A stretch of DNA of 64,000 nt from Amycolatopsis palatopharyngis (GCF_003385185.1 NZ_PQHZ01000002.1:124001-188000); one strand, 5' to 3'; shown: positions 54,425 to 63,996, numbered from the stretch's first letter. Made by a program: numbers and translations. Notes: generated by a model not told the origin, from the sequence alone.

Positions 54425-56578
54425 TCAGTCCTGATCCGGCAGCCAGTCCGGATCCGAGGCCAGCACGGTGAGTTGCTGGGTGGCCCGGGTCAGGGCGACA
54501 TAGAGCACCCTGCGACCGGTCGTCGACTCGGTGATCAGTTCGGTGGGTTCGAGCAGGACCACCGCGTCGTACTCGAGTCCCTTCGAGTCCAGGCTGCCGA
54601 CGATCTTGAGGCGTTCGTCGGCTTGGCCGCGCAACCACCGCCGCAGTTCGCCGACCCGGTCCATGGCGCAGATCACGCCGACCGTGCCCTCGACCGAGCC
54701 GAGGAGCTCCTTCACCGCGGCCTGCACGGCGCCCTCGGCCGTGCCCCGTTCGATGGTGCGGACCTCCGGTACGAGCCCGGTCGTGCGTACGGCGTGGGGG
54801 AGGTCGCCTGCCTCGGCGTGCCCGGCGACCACCTTCGCGGCGAGTTCGAAGATCTCCGCCGAGTTCCGGTAGTTGGTCCGCAGCGTGTAGCGCCTGCGCG
54901 CGGTCCGCGAGCCGAACGCCGTGTCCCGGGCCTGCGCGGCTTCCTCCGGGTCCGGCCACGAGCTCTGCACGGGATCGCCCACCACGGTCCAGCTCGCGTA
55001 TCGCCCCCTCCGGCCGATCATCCGCCACTGCATGGGCGAGAGGTCCTGCGACTCGTCCACCACGATGTGGGAGTACTCGTCGTAGTGCTCGGGACGGTGA
55101 CGGTCCCGGACTGTCGTGCTGTCGCGAGTCTGCTCGGCGTCCAGCTCGAGCCTGCTGTCCCGCCTGCGACGCTTCGGCGGGGGACCGAGCAGCACGCGCA
55201 GCTCGTCCAGCAGTGCGATGTCGGCCACCGACCAGCCGCGCGTGCGATCGCTCATGGAAGCGGCCAACAGGCTGATCTCGTCCCGCGAGAGCACGTGCTT
55301 GCTCGCCTTGGCGAGTCTGCGCTCGTCACCCAGCCAGCCCAGCACCTGGGCCGGGTAGAGCACCGGCCACCACGTCACGAGGAACCGGTGGAAGTCGATC
55401 CGCTCGCCGAGGTCGTTGATCAGCTCGGCACGCTCGATGGTCCTGCCGTCGGCGCTCGCGTACTCCTCGGCCTTGTCGGCGAGGGCGTTGAGCAGGGACT
55501 CGGCCGCCCGGATCCTGGATCGGTTCGGCGGACCCCCCTGGGTGTGTACCTTGCGCCGCACCTTGTCCAGCTCCCGCGCATCCAGCCTGAGCACCTCGCC
55601 CCGGTAGACGATCCGCATCTCGTCCGGTGCCTCCGGCGGCATGGCCCGCAGTGCCTTCAGCAGCACCTTGCGCATGCGCAGGGAGCCCTTGATCGCGGCG
55701 AGCGGGGCGGCGTCCTGCCGGGTCGCCTCGATGCCGTCGAGTACCTCACCCAGCGCGCGCAGCTCCACGTTGGTCTCGCCCATCGAGGGCAGCACCCTGG
55801 AGATGTAGGTGGTGAACACCCCTGAAGGGCCGATGACCAGCACGCCCGCCCCGCCGAGCTGCTTGCGGTACCGGTACAGCAGATAGGCGGCGCGATGCAG
55901 CGCGACCGCCGTTTTGCCGGTGCCGGGGCCGCCGGTGATCTCGGTCACCCCGCGCCATGGTGCGCGGATCACCTCGTCCTGCTCACGCTGGATGGTGGCC
56001 ACGATGTCGCGCATCTTCTCGCCACGGGCCCGGCCCAGTGCGGCCATCAGCGCGCCCTCGCCGACGATCCGCATGTCCTCGGGCACGGCGTCCGCCATCA
56101 ACACGTCGTCGTCGACGTCGAGCACCTTCTGGCCGGAACACCGGATCACCCTGCGGCGCACGACGTCCATCGGTTCCTCGGCCGTCGCCTGGTAGAAGGC
56201 GGCGGCGGCGGGGGCGCGCCAGTCGGTGACGAGGTTGTCGAAGTCGGCGTCCCTGATGCCGAGCCTGCCGACGTAGAGCGGCTCGGTGTCCTGGGAGGCG
56301 TCGGCCCCGGAGTAGTCCAGCTTGCCGAAAACCAGGCCCTCGTACTCGGCATCGAGGGTCTGCAGTGTCTGGGTGGCGTGGAACACCATCATGTCGCGCT
56401 CGAAGAGCATCGACGCCTGCTCGAACACGGCCTCCCGCTGTGCGCCGTGGCCGATCTCGTAGCCCTTCGTGCGCATCGACTCCGCCTGCGTCCGCAGTTC
56501 CGCGAGACGGGCGTAGACGCGATCGACGTGGTTCTGTTCGACAGCGATCTCGGCTCTTCTGACCCGAGGTTCCGACAC
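54425..56578 (-). CDS. helR: HelR/HelD-type RNA polymerase-recycling helicase
   Basis: 717 residues. UvrD/SF1-like ATPase: Walker A EITGGPGTGKTAVALHRAAYLL (about residue 215), DESQDLSPMQW (motif II), YTLRTNYRNSAEIF (motif IV), and LYVALTRATQQL (motif VI). An N-terminal helical arm (VRRAEIAVEQNHVDRVYARL) and a basic insertion before motif II match HelD proteins that dislodge RNA polymerase; the actinobacterial HelR group confers rifamycin tolerance. GTG at 56578 follows AGGAG. I saw no clear rifamycin-associated element upstream. Confidence 0.85.
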   Translation of the reverse strand: MSEPRVRRAEIAVEQNHVDRVYARLAELRTQAESMRTKGYEIGHGAQREAVFEQASMLFERDMMVFHATQTLQTLDAEYEGLVFGKLDYSGADASQDTEPLYVGRLGIRDADFDNLVTDWRAPAAAAFYQATAEEPMDVVRRRVIRCSGQKVLDVDDDVLMADAVPEDMRIVGEGALMAALGRARGEKMRDIVATIQREQDEVIRAPWRGVTEITGGPGTGKTAVALHRAAYLLYRYRKQLGGAGVLVIGPSGVFTTYISRVLPSMGETNVELRALGEVLDGIEATRQDAAPLAAIKGSLRMRKVLLKALRAMPPEAPDEMRIVYRGEVLRLDARELDKVRRKVHTQGGPPNRSRIRAAESLLNALADKAEEYASADGRTIERAELINDLGERIDFHRFLVTWWPVLYPAQVLGWLGDERRLAKASKHVLSRDEISLLAASMSDRTRGWSVADIALLDELRVLLGPPPKRRRRDSRLELDAEQTRDSTTVRDRHRPEHYDEYSHIVVDESQDLSPMQWRMIGRRGRYASWTVVGDPVQSSWPDPEEAAQARDTAFGSRTARRRYTLRTNYRNSAEIFELAAKVVAGHAEAGDLPHAVRTTGLVPEVRTIERGTAEGAVQAAVKELLGSVEGTVGVICAMDRVGELRRWLRGQADERLKIVGSLDSKGLEYDAVVLLEPTELITESTTGRRVLYVALTRATQQLTVLASDPDWLPDQD

Positions 56579-56586
56579 GCAGGCTC

Positions 56587-56847
56587 CTAGCAGCTCAAGT
56601 CGGGAGGGGGAAGAACGACAATACGCAACTCGCGCGGGCACTTCACCAGGTCCCGGCTAAAAACACACCTGCCGCCCTGTTCGATGCCGGGTGGCGCACA
56701 GTCGCTGGTTCGCCTGCCGTTGGTGTCTCCCTCGCATACGCCCGCCACGAGCCGCCCCTGCGGTGGCGGAAGAGCGTTGTCACAGCGGGGGCAAGCTCCG
56801 ACCGGCCCCTGCCGGCCGTAATGCCCGCAAACCTCCTGGCCGTCCAT
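56587..56847 (-). CDS. Small Cys-rich protein, possible zinc ribbon (uncertain)
   Basis: 86 residues with eight Cys, including CGHYG and CPRC at the N-terminus, a zinc-ribbon-like arrangement, and three more in the middle. It lies between rsmD and helR on the helR strand and would end nine bases before the helR start. No ribosome site is clear and no homologue is recognised, so it may be only an open frame; the regular Cys spacing and clean fit in the gap are the only support. Confidence 0.35.
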   Translation of the reverse strand: MDGQEVCGHYGRQGPVGACPRCDNALPPPQGRLVAGVCEGDTNGRRTSDCAPPGIEQGGRCVFSRDLVKCPRELRIVVLPPPDLSC

Positions 56848-56863
56848 GAGTCAAGATGTCGGG

Positions 56864-57427
56864 GTGACCAGGATCGTGGCCGGACAGGCGGGTGGCAGGC
56901 GGCTGCGGGTGCCGCCGCGCGGTACCCGGCCCACCTCCGAGCGGGTCCGCGAGGCGCTCTTCAACGCACTGGAGGTCGCGGGCGAACTGGACGGGGCACG
57001 GGTGCTCGATCTGTACGCCGGCTCCGGTGCGCTGGGGCTGGAGGCGTTGTCGCGCGGCGCCGCGGACGCGCTGTTCGTGGAGGCGGACCGCGTGGCCGCC
57101 GAGGTACTGCGTGGCAACGTCGCGACGGTCGGTCTCGGCGGCAGGGTGCGGCACGGGCGGGTGGACCAGGTGCTGGCCGAGTCGGGGACGGACCCGGCCG
57201 CGCCGTTCGATCTGGTGCTCGCCGACCCGCCTTATGCGGTAGAGGGGCCGGAACTGGCCGCCGCACTCGGCGCGTTGTCCCGCGGCGGCTGGATCGCGGC
57301 GGGCGGGCTCGTCGTCGTCGAACGCGCCGAGCGCGATGGCGAGCCGGACTGGCCCACCGGCTTCGAGCCGCTGCGCAGCAGACGTTATGGCGACACCGCG
57401 CTGTTCCGCGCCGAGTACGCGGGCTGA
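56864..57427 (+). CDS. rsmD: 16S rRNA (guanine(966)-N2)-methyltransferase
   Basis: 187 residues. Class I methyltransferase: DLYAGSGALGLEALSRGA is the SAM motif, LADPPY the catalytic motif IV. The PPRGTRPTSERVREALFNAL start is family-typical, so GTG at 56864 is favoured over the ATG at 56846. coaD follows after 80 bp. Confidence 0.93.
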   Translation: MTRIVAGQAGGRRLRVPPRGTRPTSERVREALFNALEVAGELDGARVLDLYAGSGALGLEALSRGAADALFVEADRVAAEVLRGNVATVGLGGRVRHGRVDQVLAESGTDPAAPFDLVLADPPYAVEGPELAAALGALSRGGWIAAGGLVVVERAERDGEPDWPTGFEPLRSRRYGDTALFRAEYAG

Positions 57428-57507
57428 GCGATTCGGCGGCGGGCCGGAGAGGGACAGGTTCATCACAAACCGCGCAGCCGTGCGCCCGGCTTGGTAGCGT
57501 CCGCGCC

Positions 57508-57990
57508 ATGCGGCGAGCGGTGTGCCCCGGCTCTTACGACCCGGCGACCAACGGTCATTTGGACATCATCGAGCGCGCGTCCAACCTCTTCGACGAGGTC
57601 GTGGTCGCCGTGCTGATCAACAAGAGCAAGAAGGGCCTGTTCTCCATCGAAGAGCGGATGGAGATGCTGCGCGAGGTGACCGCCAAGCTGCCCAACGTGC
57701 GGGTGGACTCCTGGCACGGGCTCCTGGTCGACTACTGCAGGCAGCACGACATCGCGGCGATCGCGAAGGGCCTGCGCTCGGTCAGTGACTTCGACTACGA
57801 GCTGCAGATGGCTCAGATGAACCGGGAACTGTCCGGCGTCGAGACCCTGCTGATGTCGAACAATCCGTCCTACAGCTTCCTGTCCAGCTCACTGGTCAAG
57901 GAGGTCGCCACCTACGGCGGGGATGTCGCGCAGATGGTGCCGGAATACGTGCACGAGCGTCTGACCGAGCGGCTCGCGGAGCGCGGCTGA
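57508..57990 (+). CDS. coaD: Phosphopantetheine adenylyltransferase
   Basis: 160 residues, normal length. It makes dephospho-CoA from 4'-phosphopantetheine and ATP. MRRAVCPGSYDPATNGHLDII carries the T/HxGH motif, and SYSFLSSSLVKEVATYGGDV is the second signature. ATG at 57508; a longer frame from 56821 overlaps rsmD and is rejected. Confidence 0.96.
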   Translation: MRRAVCPGSYDPATNGHLDIIERASNLFDEVVVAVLINKSKKGLFSIEERMEMLREVTAKLPNVRVDSWHGLLVDYCRQHDIAAIAKGLRSVSDFDYELQMAQMNRELSGVETLLMSNNPSYSFLSSSLVKEVATYGGDVAQMVPEYVHERLTERLAERG

Positions 57991-58225
57991 CCCCTCCGTT
58001 CGTCGGTGTCGGTTGGCAAACGCGCGTCACGATCGACTCGGCGGGGCTCGGACCTGGAGTCCGAGACATCACCACCGCACGTCACACGCCCCGCCTCCCC
58101 GCTCGTGGGCTCCGCCGCGCGCGTTCTCCGGGGCACCATCGCCACGGCAAGCGTTGCCCAGCAGGCTGTCGCAGAATTCACCTGAGCGCTATCGGGCGAT
58201 CACTGTTGTGGCTTACGGTCGGAAA

Positions 58226-58927
58226 ATGGCCAACATAAGGACACGTTCAGCCGCGACCCTGCTCGTGCTTCTCGTCGCCCTGTTCGGCGGTTTCGGTGCC
58301 GCCGCGCAAGCCCTGCCGGCCCAGGCTCCGGCTGTGGGCTCCCAGGCGGAGTGTGGCGACACCTCGGGCTTCGAAACGACTCCGCTCTCGGCGCTCCCGC
58401 CGGAGGCCGGGCAGACCTACGACCTCATCCAGTCCGGTGGACCGTTCCCGTACCCGGACCGGGACGGCACGGTGTTCCAGAACCGGGAGGGCCTGCTTCC
58501 GGACTGCTCGTCCGGCTACTACCACGAGTACACCGTGTCGACGCCGGGCAGCCCGGATCGCGGCGCCCGCCGGATCGTGACGGGTTCGGGCGGCGAGTAC
58601 TTCTACACCGCAGATCACTACGCCAGCTTCGTCCTGATCGACGTCGAAGGAGAGCCCGGAAGCTCGTGCGGTGACCTGTCCGGACTGGACAGCGTCGCCT
58701 ACTCCGCGCTGTCCGCCGCCGCACGGGCTGTCATCGACGACGTCCGCGAAGGCGCCACCGGCATCACCTACGAGAACCGGGAAGGTGTGCTGCCCTCCTG
58801 TGACTCCGGCTACTACGAGCTGCACCGGGTCGGCGACGACGACAGGGTCATCTCGGGCGAGGGCGGCGAGTTCGCCTACACCCCGGACCACTACCGCAGC
58901 TTCCTCGCGGTGGACCTCGGCGCCTGA
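58226..58927 (+). CDS. Secreted protein with two tandem RNase Sa-type domains
   Basis: 233 residues. Signal peptide (about 1-33). Domain 1 (42-141) closely matches the guanyl-specific RNase Sa family: SALPPEA, GPFPY, FQNRE, and the catalytic set Glu101 (GYYHEYTV), Arg115-Arg116 and His131 (ADHYASF). Domain 2 (147-232) keeps the fold signatures CGDLSGL, NREGVLP, PDHYRSF with His222, but lacks GPFPY, and the Glu position aligns with Leu199, so it is probably not catalytic. Each domain has two Cys that likely pair. Expected to cut RNA outside the cell; no barstar-type inhibitor gene is adjacent. ATG at 58226; longer frames upstream lack a signal peptide. Confidence 0.88.
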   Translation: MANIRTRSAATLLVLLVALFGGFGAAAQALPAQAPAVGSQAECGDTSGFETTPLSALPPEAGQTYDLIQSGGPFPYPDRDGTVFQNREGLLPDCSSGYYHEYTVSTPGSPDRGARRIVTGSGGEYFYTADHYASFVLIDVEGEPGSSCGDLSGLDSVAYSALSAAARAVIDDVREGATGITYENREGVLPSCDSGYYELHRVGDDDRVISGEGGEFAYTPDHYRSFLAVDLGA

Positions 58928-59031
58928 CTGCGACAGACACGCCCGGTAGTCGCCGCCTGCCCGGAATTACGGGGGTGACCAGGCAAACTGGTCACAGCCG
59001 TACGGGGATGAATGGCCACTAGGGAGTTGCC

Positions 59032-59751
59032 GTGTACCGGGTGTTCGAAGCTCTGGACGAGCTCGTCACGATCGTGGAAGAGGCACGCGGGGTGCCGATG
59101 ACCTCCAGTTGCGTCGTGCCGCGTGGCGACGTCCTCGAGTTGCTGGACGACGTGCGGGATGCGCTGCCCGGCGAGGTCGACGACGCCCAGGACGTGCTCG
59201 ACAAGCGCGACGAGATCCTGACGAAAGCCCGCGCCGAGGCCGAGTCGACCGTGGGCGGTGCCGGCGCCGAGGCGGAGCGGCTGCTCGCGGACTCCCAGGC
59301 CGAGGCGGAGCGGATGGTCGCCGAGGCGCAGGCACGTGCGGAGCAGGTCGTCGCCGATGCGCACGCCGAGGCCGACCGCGCCGTGGCGGCCGGGCAGGCC
59401 GAGTACCAGAACCTGACCGAGCGTTCGCGCCACGAGTCCGAGCGGATGATCCAGGCGGGCCGGGACGCCTACGACCGCGCGGTGGACGAGGGCAGGGGTG
59501 AGCAGGCGCGACTGGTCTCCCAGACCGAGATCGTGCAGGCCGCCCACGCCGAGTCCGCCCGCATCGTCGACGAGGCGCACAGCGAGGCGGACCGGCAACG
59601 GACCGAGTGCGACGCCTATGTAGACGGCAAGCTGGCCGAGTTCTCCGAGTTGCTGGCGACGACACTGCGCACGGTCGATTCGGGCCGCAACCACCTGCGC
59701 GCCCCCGGTGTCGCGGCAGGACAGCGCACACCGGTGTACGACTACCAGTAG
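59032..59751 (+). CDS. sepIVA: SepIVA-like DivIVA-domain protein
   Basis: 239 residues. N-terminal DivIVA-like start (VYRVFEALDELVTIVEEARGVPM), then a long Ala/Glu/Arg coiled coil (about 60-210, repeated AEAER and HAEADRAV). The orthologue Rv2927c in mycobacteria (SepIVA) is needed for cell division and peptidoglycan growth at the pole and septum, and it lies beside DUF177-rpmF-rnc there too. GTG at 59032. Confidence 0.88.
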   Translation: MYRVFEALDELVTIVEEARGVPMTSSCVVPRGDVLELLDDVRDALPGEVDDAQDVLDKRDEILTKARAEAESTVGGAGAEAERLLADSQAEAERMVAEAQARAEQVVADAHAEADRAVAAGQAEYQNLTERSRHESERMIQAGRDAYDRAVDEGRGEQARLVSQTEIVQAAHAESARIVDEAHSEADRQRTECDAYVDGKLAEFSELLATTLRTVDSGRNHLRAPGVAAGQRTPVYDYQ

Positions 59752-59854
59752 TAGTTGGTCGATCCGGACCGTAACCGCGCCGTGGGCGTCCGGTTCGAAC
59801 TCGCGTACGCTGGACGGGTTGCGCCAGTACCACCCGACACGCGTGAAGAGAACG

Positions 59855-60475
59855 ATGCCCGAGAACAGAACTGCCACCGGCCACCTCGATGCGCGCAGCC
59901 CGTGGGTCGTCGACACCCGCGAACTCGGCCGCCGTGCCGGCCTCAGTCGCACCCTGCAGCGTCAGGCGCCGTTCGACGTCTCGCTCGGTGTGCCCGACGT
60001 GATCATCGTGCCCAAGGGTGCGGAGATCGATCTCGACCTCCTGCTGGAATCGGTCGTCGAGGGCGTGCTGGTGACGGGGACCGCGATGGCGCCGACCACA
60101 GGGCACTGCTCACGTTGCCTGGATCCCATCGGCGATGAGGTCGAGGTCGAACTGACCGAACTGTTCGCGTACCCGGACTCGACGACCGAGGCCACCACCG
60201 ACGAGGACGAGGTCAGCAGGCTGGTCGACGACCGGATCGACCTCGAGCCCGCGGTGCGGGACGCGCTGGTGCTCGCACTGCCCCAGGTGCCGCTGTGCAC
60301 CGAGGACTGCCCAGGTCTATGCGCCGAGTGCGGCGTGAAGTGGGCCGATCTCGAGCCCGGACACGGGCATGAGACCATAGATCCTCGGTGGGCCGCGCTG
60401 GTCGAACGTCTCGAAGGTACCTCGAATGGGACCGACGATGAGACTCCGGCGAGCGGTGCCGACGACAACGCTTGA
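59855..60475 (+). CDS. DUF177/YceD-family protein
   Basis: 206 residues. Conserved metal-binding Cys pairs in GHCSRCLDPI and CTEDCPGLCAECG. Found beside rpmF in most bacteria and implicated in 23S rRNA accumulation. An acidic tail (about 185-206) follows. ATG at 59855 with GAAGAGA upstream. Confidence 0.9.
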   Translation: MPENRTATGHLDARSPWVVDTRELGRRAGLSRTLQRQAPFDVSLGVPDVIIVPKGAEIDLDLLLESVVEGVLVTGTAMAPTTGHCSRCLDPIGDEVEVELTELFAYPDSTTEATTDEDEVSRLVDDRIDLEPAVRDALVLALPQVPLCTEDCPGLCAECGVKWADLEPGHGHETIDPRWAALVERLEGTSNGTDDETPASGADDNA

Positions 60476-60563
60476 GAGAGCAGCCGTGCACGGGTAACCG
60501 TCCGCGCCGGTGATGACGAAAACGCTCGCGTCCGCGAGCAAATGTTGATGAGGAGAACCAGTC

Positions 60564-60746
60564 GTGGCCGTCCCGAAGCGGAAGATGTCGCGTTCCAACA
60601 CCCGCTCGCGCCGCGCCCAGTGGAAGACGAGCGCCGTGCACCTGGTGCCGTGCTCCAACCGCGCGTGCAAGCAGCCGAAGCCGCAGCACACCGCCTGCCC
60701 CACCTGCGGTCAGTACGACGGTCGCCAGGTCGTCGAGCCCGCCTGA
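60564..60746 (+). CDS. rpmF: Ribosomal protein bL32, zinc-binding form
   Basis: 60 residues. [20 protein letters not shown] start. Cys in CSNRAC and CPTCG form a zinc ribbon. GTG with GAGGAG nine bases upstream. Follows the DUF177 gene as is usual. Confidence 0.96.
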   Translation: MAVPKRKMSRSNTRSRRAQWKTSAVHLVPCSNRACKQPKPQHTACPTCGQYDGRQVVEPA

Positions 60747-60765
60747 GACGGCCGGTTCACAGATA

Positions 60766-61512
60766 ATGGGGGGAAAGTCGTCACACGGCGGTCCGGCAGC
60801 TGACCCCACGCCATTGCTCGAGGCGCTCGGCGTCGATTTCGACGCCGAGCTGCTGACCCTTGCGCTCACGCACCGTTCGTATGCGTACGAGAACGGTGGC
60901 CTGCCGCCGAACGAGCGGCTGGAGTTTCTCGGGGACGCGGTGCTCGGTCTGGTCGTCACCGACCACCTGTACAACCAGCATCCCGACCTGCCCGAGGGAC
61001 AGCTCGCCAAGTTGCGGGCCAGCGTGGTGAACATGCACGCGCTGGCCGGGGTGGCAAGGGGTCTCGGCGAGGGTGGGCTGGGTGCACACCTGCTGCTGGG
61101 CAAGGGTGAGGAGCTCACCGGTGGCCGGGACAAGGCGAGCATTCTCGCTGACGGTCTCGAGGCCGTGATCGGTGCTGCCTATCTGGCTCACGGCATCGAC
61201 ACCGCCCGCATGCTCGTGCACCGGTTGTTCGACGGGTTGCTGGCCGAGGCGCCGCTGCGCGGGGCAGGTCTGGATTGGAAGACCAGTCTGCAGGAACTCA
61301 CGGCTTCGGCCGGGCTCGGTGTGCCGGAGTACAAGGTCGAGGACACCGGACCTGACCACCGCAAGGAGTTCACCGCCATCGTGCTGGTCGCGGGTCGCGA
61401 CCTCGGACACGGTGACGGCAGCACCAAGAAGGAAGCCGAGCAGAAAGCCGCCGAGTCCGCGTGGCGCGCATTGTCCGCGGAACTGGGGTCCGACGGCGCG
61501 GCTCAGGGGTAA
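60766..61512 (+). CDS. rnc: Ribonuclease III
   Basis: 248 residues. Cleaves double-stranded RNA in rRNA processing. The RNase III signature [12 protein letters not shown] has the catalytic acids, and [12 protein letters not shown] the second set; a C-terminal dsRNA-binding domain begins at about residue 168 ([12 protein letters not shown]). ATG at 60766, 19 bp after rpmF; mutM starts 6 bp after its stop, so these are one operon. Confidence 0.95.
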   Translation: MGGKSSHGGPAADPTPLLEALGVDFDAELLTLALTHRSYAYENGGLPPNERLEFLGDAVLGLVVTDHLYNQHPDLPEGQLAKLRASVVNMHALAGVARGLGEGGLGAHLLLGKGEELTGGRDKASILADGLEAVIGAAYLAHGIDTARMLVHRLFDGLLAEAPLRGAGLDWKTSLQELTASAGLGVPEYKVEDTGPDHRKEFTAIVLVAGRDLGHGDGSTKKEAEQKAAESAWRALSAELGSDGAAQG

Positions 61513-61518
61513 GCGCGA

Positions 61519-62382
61519 GTGCCTGAGCTTCCCGAGGTGGAGGTCGTCAGGGCCGGTTTGCAGGAGCACGTCGCCGGCCGCACGATCGCCGAGGTCGAGG
61601 TACTTCATCCCAGGGCAATCCGCCGCCATGTGCTCGGTGCGGCGGATTTCACCGGCCGCCTTGCCGGCGTTCGGATCGTGGCAGCTCGTCGGCGGGGCAA
61701 GTACCTGTGGCTCGAACTCGCCGATCACTCCGCGGTTCTCGCGCACCTAGGAATGAGCGGTCAGATGCGGGTCCAGCCCGAGACCGCGGCTGACGAGAAG
61801 CATCTGCGGGTCCGGATGCGGTTCGACGACGACGGTCCTGAGTTGCGTTTCGTCGACCAGCGGACCTTCGGTGGTCTCGCGCTCGCCGATCTCGTCGAGT
61901 CCGACGGCACACTGCTGCCGGAGACAATCGCCCATATCGCACGCGATCCGATGGATCCGGCGTTCGATCCCCGCCACGGCGTTCGGGCACTGCGCTCACG
62001 CAGGACAGAGGTGAAGCGGGCGTTGCTCGACCAGACCCTCGTCTCGGGTGTCGGCAACATCTACGCCGACGAGGCGCTGTGGCGCTCGCGGCTGCACTGG
62101 GCCCGCCCGGCCGATCGGCTCACGGCGGCCCAGGCTCGGACACTGCTGGAGTCCGCGACCGAGGTGATGAACGAAGCCTTGCGTGCCGGTGGTACCTCCT
62201 TCGACGCGCTCTACGTCAACGTCAACGGGCAGTCCGGGTACTTCGACCGAGCGCTGGACGCCTACGGGCAGGAGGGTCTGCCCTGCCGCCGTTGCGGCAC
62301 ACCGATCCGGCGTGACCCGTTCATGAACCGGTCTTCGTTCTCCTGCCCGCGCTGCCAGCCGAGGCCGCGCCGCACTCGCTGA
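61519..62382 (+). CDS. mutM: Formamidopyrimidine-DNA glycosylase
   Basis: 287 residues. Removes oxidised purines such as 8-oxoguanine. The catalytic N-terminal Pro2-Glu3 ([11 protein letters not shown]) requires the GTG at 61519 as start. [11 protein letters not shown] carries the conserved Lys, [13 protein letters not shown] is the H2TH helix, and a Cys4 zinc finger (CRRCG .. CPRC) ends the protein. Confidence 0.96.
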   Translation: MPELPEVEVVRAGLQEHVAGRTIAEVEVLHPRAIRRHVLGAADFTGRLAGVRIVAARRRGKYLWLELADHSAVLAHLGMSGQMRVQPETAADEKHLRVRMRFDDDGPELRFVDQRTFGGLALADLVESDGTLLPETIAHIARDPMDPAFDPRHGVRALRSRRTEVKRALLDQTLVSGVGNIYADEALWRSRLHWARPADRLTAAQARTLLESATEVMNEALRAGGTSFDALYVNVNGQSGYFDRALDAYGQEGLPCRRCGTPIRRDPFMNRSSFSCPRCQPRPRRTR

Positions 62383-62469
62383 ACTCCCCCGTTACGGTCT
62401 GCGAGCCAGTGCTGTGCGCGCTACTGCGGAATGCGTGGTACTGTCCAGAACGCAAGTCGGGAGGAACAC

Positions 62470-62793
62470 GTGGAGATCAGTCAGCTACTCAAGGGTGTGC
62501 TCGATCTCGCGGTGCTGGCGGTGCTGCGCGAGCAGGACGGTTACGGCTACGACGTACTGCGCAGGCTGAGGCAGGCCGGGCTGGACGAGGTGGGCGACGC
62601 CTCGGTGTACGGAACGCTGCGGCGGCTGTACAAGGCAGGCGTGCTGACGTCGTACGTCGTGCCGAGCGAGGAAGGCCCGCACCGCAAGTACTACAGCTTG
62701 AACGAGTTGGGGCGCCAGAGACTGGCGGAGTCGGGCAGGACCTGGCACTCGTTCGCCAAGACGATGGACGACCTGCTGGGCGAGGCGGCATGA
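62470..62793 (+). CDS. PadR-family transcriptional regulator
   Basis: 107 residues. Winged HTH: ISQLLKGVLDLAVLAVLREQDGYGYDVLRRL, then ASVYGTLRRLYKAGVLTSY with the recognition helix. GTG with GGGAGGA just upstream. Its neighbour 30 bp downstream is a HAAS-domain membrane protein, the usual PadR partner, so the two form a small operon that probably autoregulates. Confidence 0.9.
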   Translation: MEISQLLKGVLDLAVLAVLREQDGYGYDVLRRLRQAGLDEVGDASVYGTLRRLYKAGVLTSYVVPSEEGPHRKYYSLNELGRQRLAESGRTWHSFAKTMDDLLGEAA

Positions 62794-62823
62794 ACGTCCG
62801 CAACACGACACAGGGGTAAACAC

Positions 62824-63996
62824 ATGAGCACACAGAACTCGGGTGGGGTGCGCGACTACCTGGCGCGGGTCAGGACGTCGCTGGCCGACCTGCCAGCTGT
62901 CGAGGTGGAAGAGATCCTGGAGGACGTCCGCCCGCACCTGCAGGACATCGGCACGGAGCTGGGGGAGTCCGCGACGCTGGCCGCGCTGATCGAGCGGCTC
63001 GGCTCGCCGGAGAGTTACGCCGCGGAGCTGCGGGCAGCCGGTGGCTACCCCGCCGCTCCCGTGGAGGAGACGGCGCGGGCCGCGGCGGAGCCGAAGCGCC
63101 AGCTGGGTGCCCGGCTGGCGCTGTGGGGCCTCGTGCTCGGGGTGTTCGGCGTGCTGCTCACCGGCTTCGCGGTCGCCGTCAACCTGGCCGACGACTACCT
63201 GTTCCCGTTCATCGTCCTGCTGCCCGTGCTGGGTGCGAGCGCGTGGTACGTGTGGCAGCACGGTATTCGTCCTATGGAGGACCTTCCCGAGATGCGCCGG
63301 ATCAGTACCGCCGTGGGCCGGGGCGAGAGCAGCAAGGGCGGGTCGGTCCTGCGCTACCTCGCGTCGTTGCGGCCCGCGTGGTGGCTGCTGTGCGCCGCCG
63401 TCCTGGTCGGACTTGGCGTGCTGCTGTTGCTGGGAAGCGTGAGTGCGGTGCTCGCGCTGCCGGTGTTCCTGGCCGTCGGAGTGGCCGTGTTGTGGGCCGG
63501 GCCGAAGTCCGCGACCGACCGCCGCCTGCTCTGGGTGAGCCTGCCGGTGTCCGCGTTCGTGGTGGGCAGCCTGCTTGGACTTTCGGGCCAGTTCGTGGAA
63601 CTGGTGTACGCGAGGAGCATCTCCGGTGACCCGTACTACTCCACGGGTACGTACTCCTCAGGGCCGAACGAACTGACCTATGGCAATGAACTGGTCGAGA
63701 ACATCTACGTGTTCGATTCCGAGGGCAAGCCGCTGACCGGCGTTTACCTCTACGACGGCGAAGGCAATCCCATCACGACGGCCCGCTACGGCTGTGACAA
63801 GAGCACCGGTAGCCAGATGCAGCTCGGTGAGGACAATCGCTTCCCGCGCCCGCACATCGAGTACGGCGCGTACGACGACCAGGGTTATTACAACGGCTAC
63901 AACGCCTATCGGCCGACGTGCAGGGAGGACACCGGGGTGCCGTTCTCCGCGGTCATCCCCAAACAGGTGACGCCCCAGCCGCCGGCCGGGAAGTAG
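62824..63996 (+). CDS. HAAS-domain membrane protein, PadR partner
   Basis: 390 residues. N-terminal HAAS-type region (about 8-75, LARVRTSLADLPAVEVEEILEDVRPHL), a linker, then about five membrane helices (about 96-265) and an extracytoplasmic C-terminal domain rich in Tyr/Gly/Asn with two Cys. HAAS proteins are usually encoded next to PadR regulators and often act with them on membrane or envelope stress; function here is unknown. ATG at 62824 follows AGGGG. Confidence 0.82.
   Translation: MSTQNSGGVRDYLARVRTSLADLPAVEVEEILEDVRPHLQDIGTELGESATLAALIERLGSPESYAAELRAAGGYPAAPVEETARAAAEPKRQLGARLALWGLVLGVFGVLLTGFAVAVNLADDYLFPFIVLLPVLGASAWYVWQHGIRPMEDLPEMRRISTAVGRGESSKGGSVLRYLASLRPAWWLLCAAVLVGLGVLLLLGSVSAVLALPVFLAVGVAVLWAGPKSATDRRLLWVSLPVSAFVVGSLLGLSGQFVELVYARSISGDPYYSTGTYSSGPNELTYGNELVENIYVFDSEGKPLTGVYLYDGEGNPITTARYGCDKSTGSQMQLGEDNRFPRPHIEYGAYDDQGYYNGYNAYRPTCREDTGVPFSAVIPKQVTPQPPAGK

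Noticed and set aside
56642-56863. Rifamycin-associated element upstream of helR
   Set aside because: A GGGGGCAAGC stretch looked suggestive but does not match the known two-part element.
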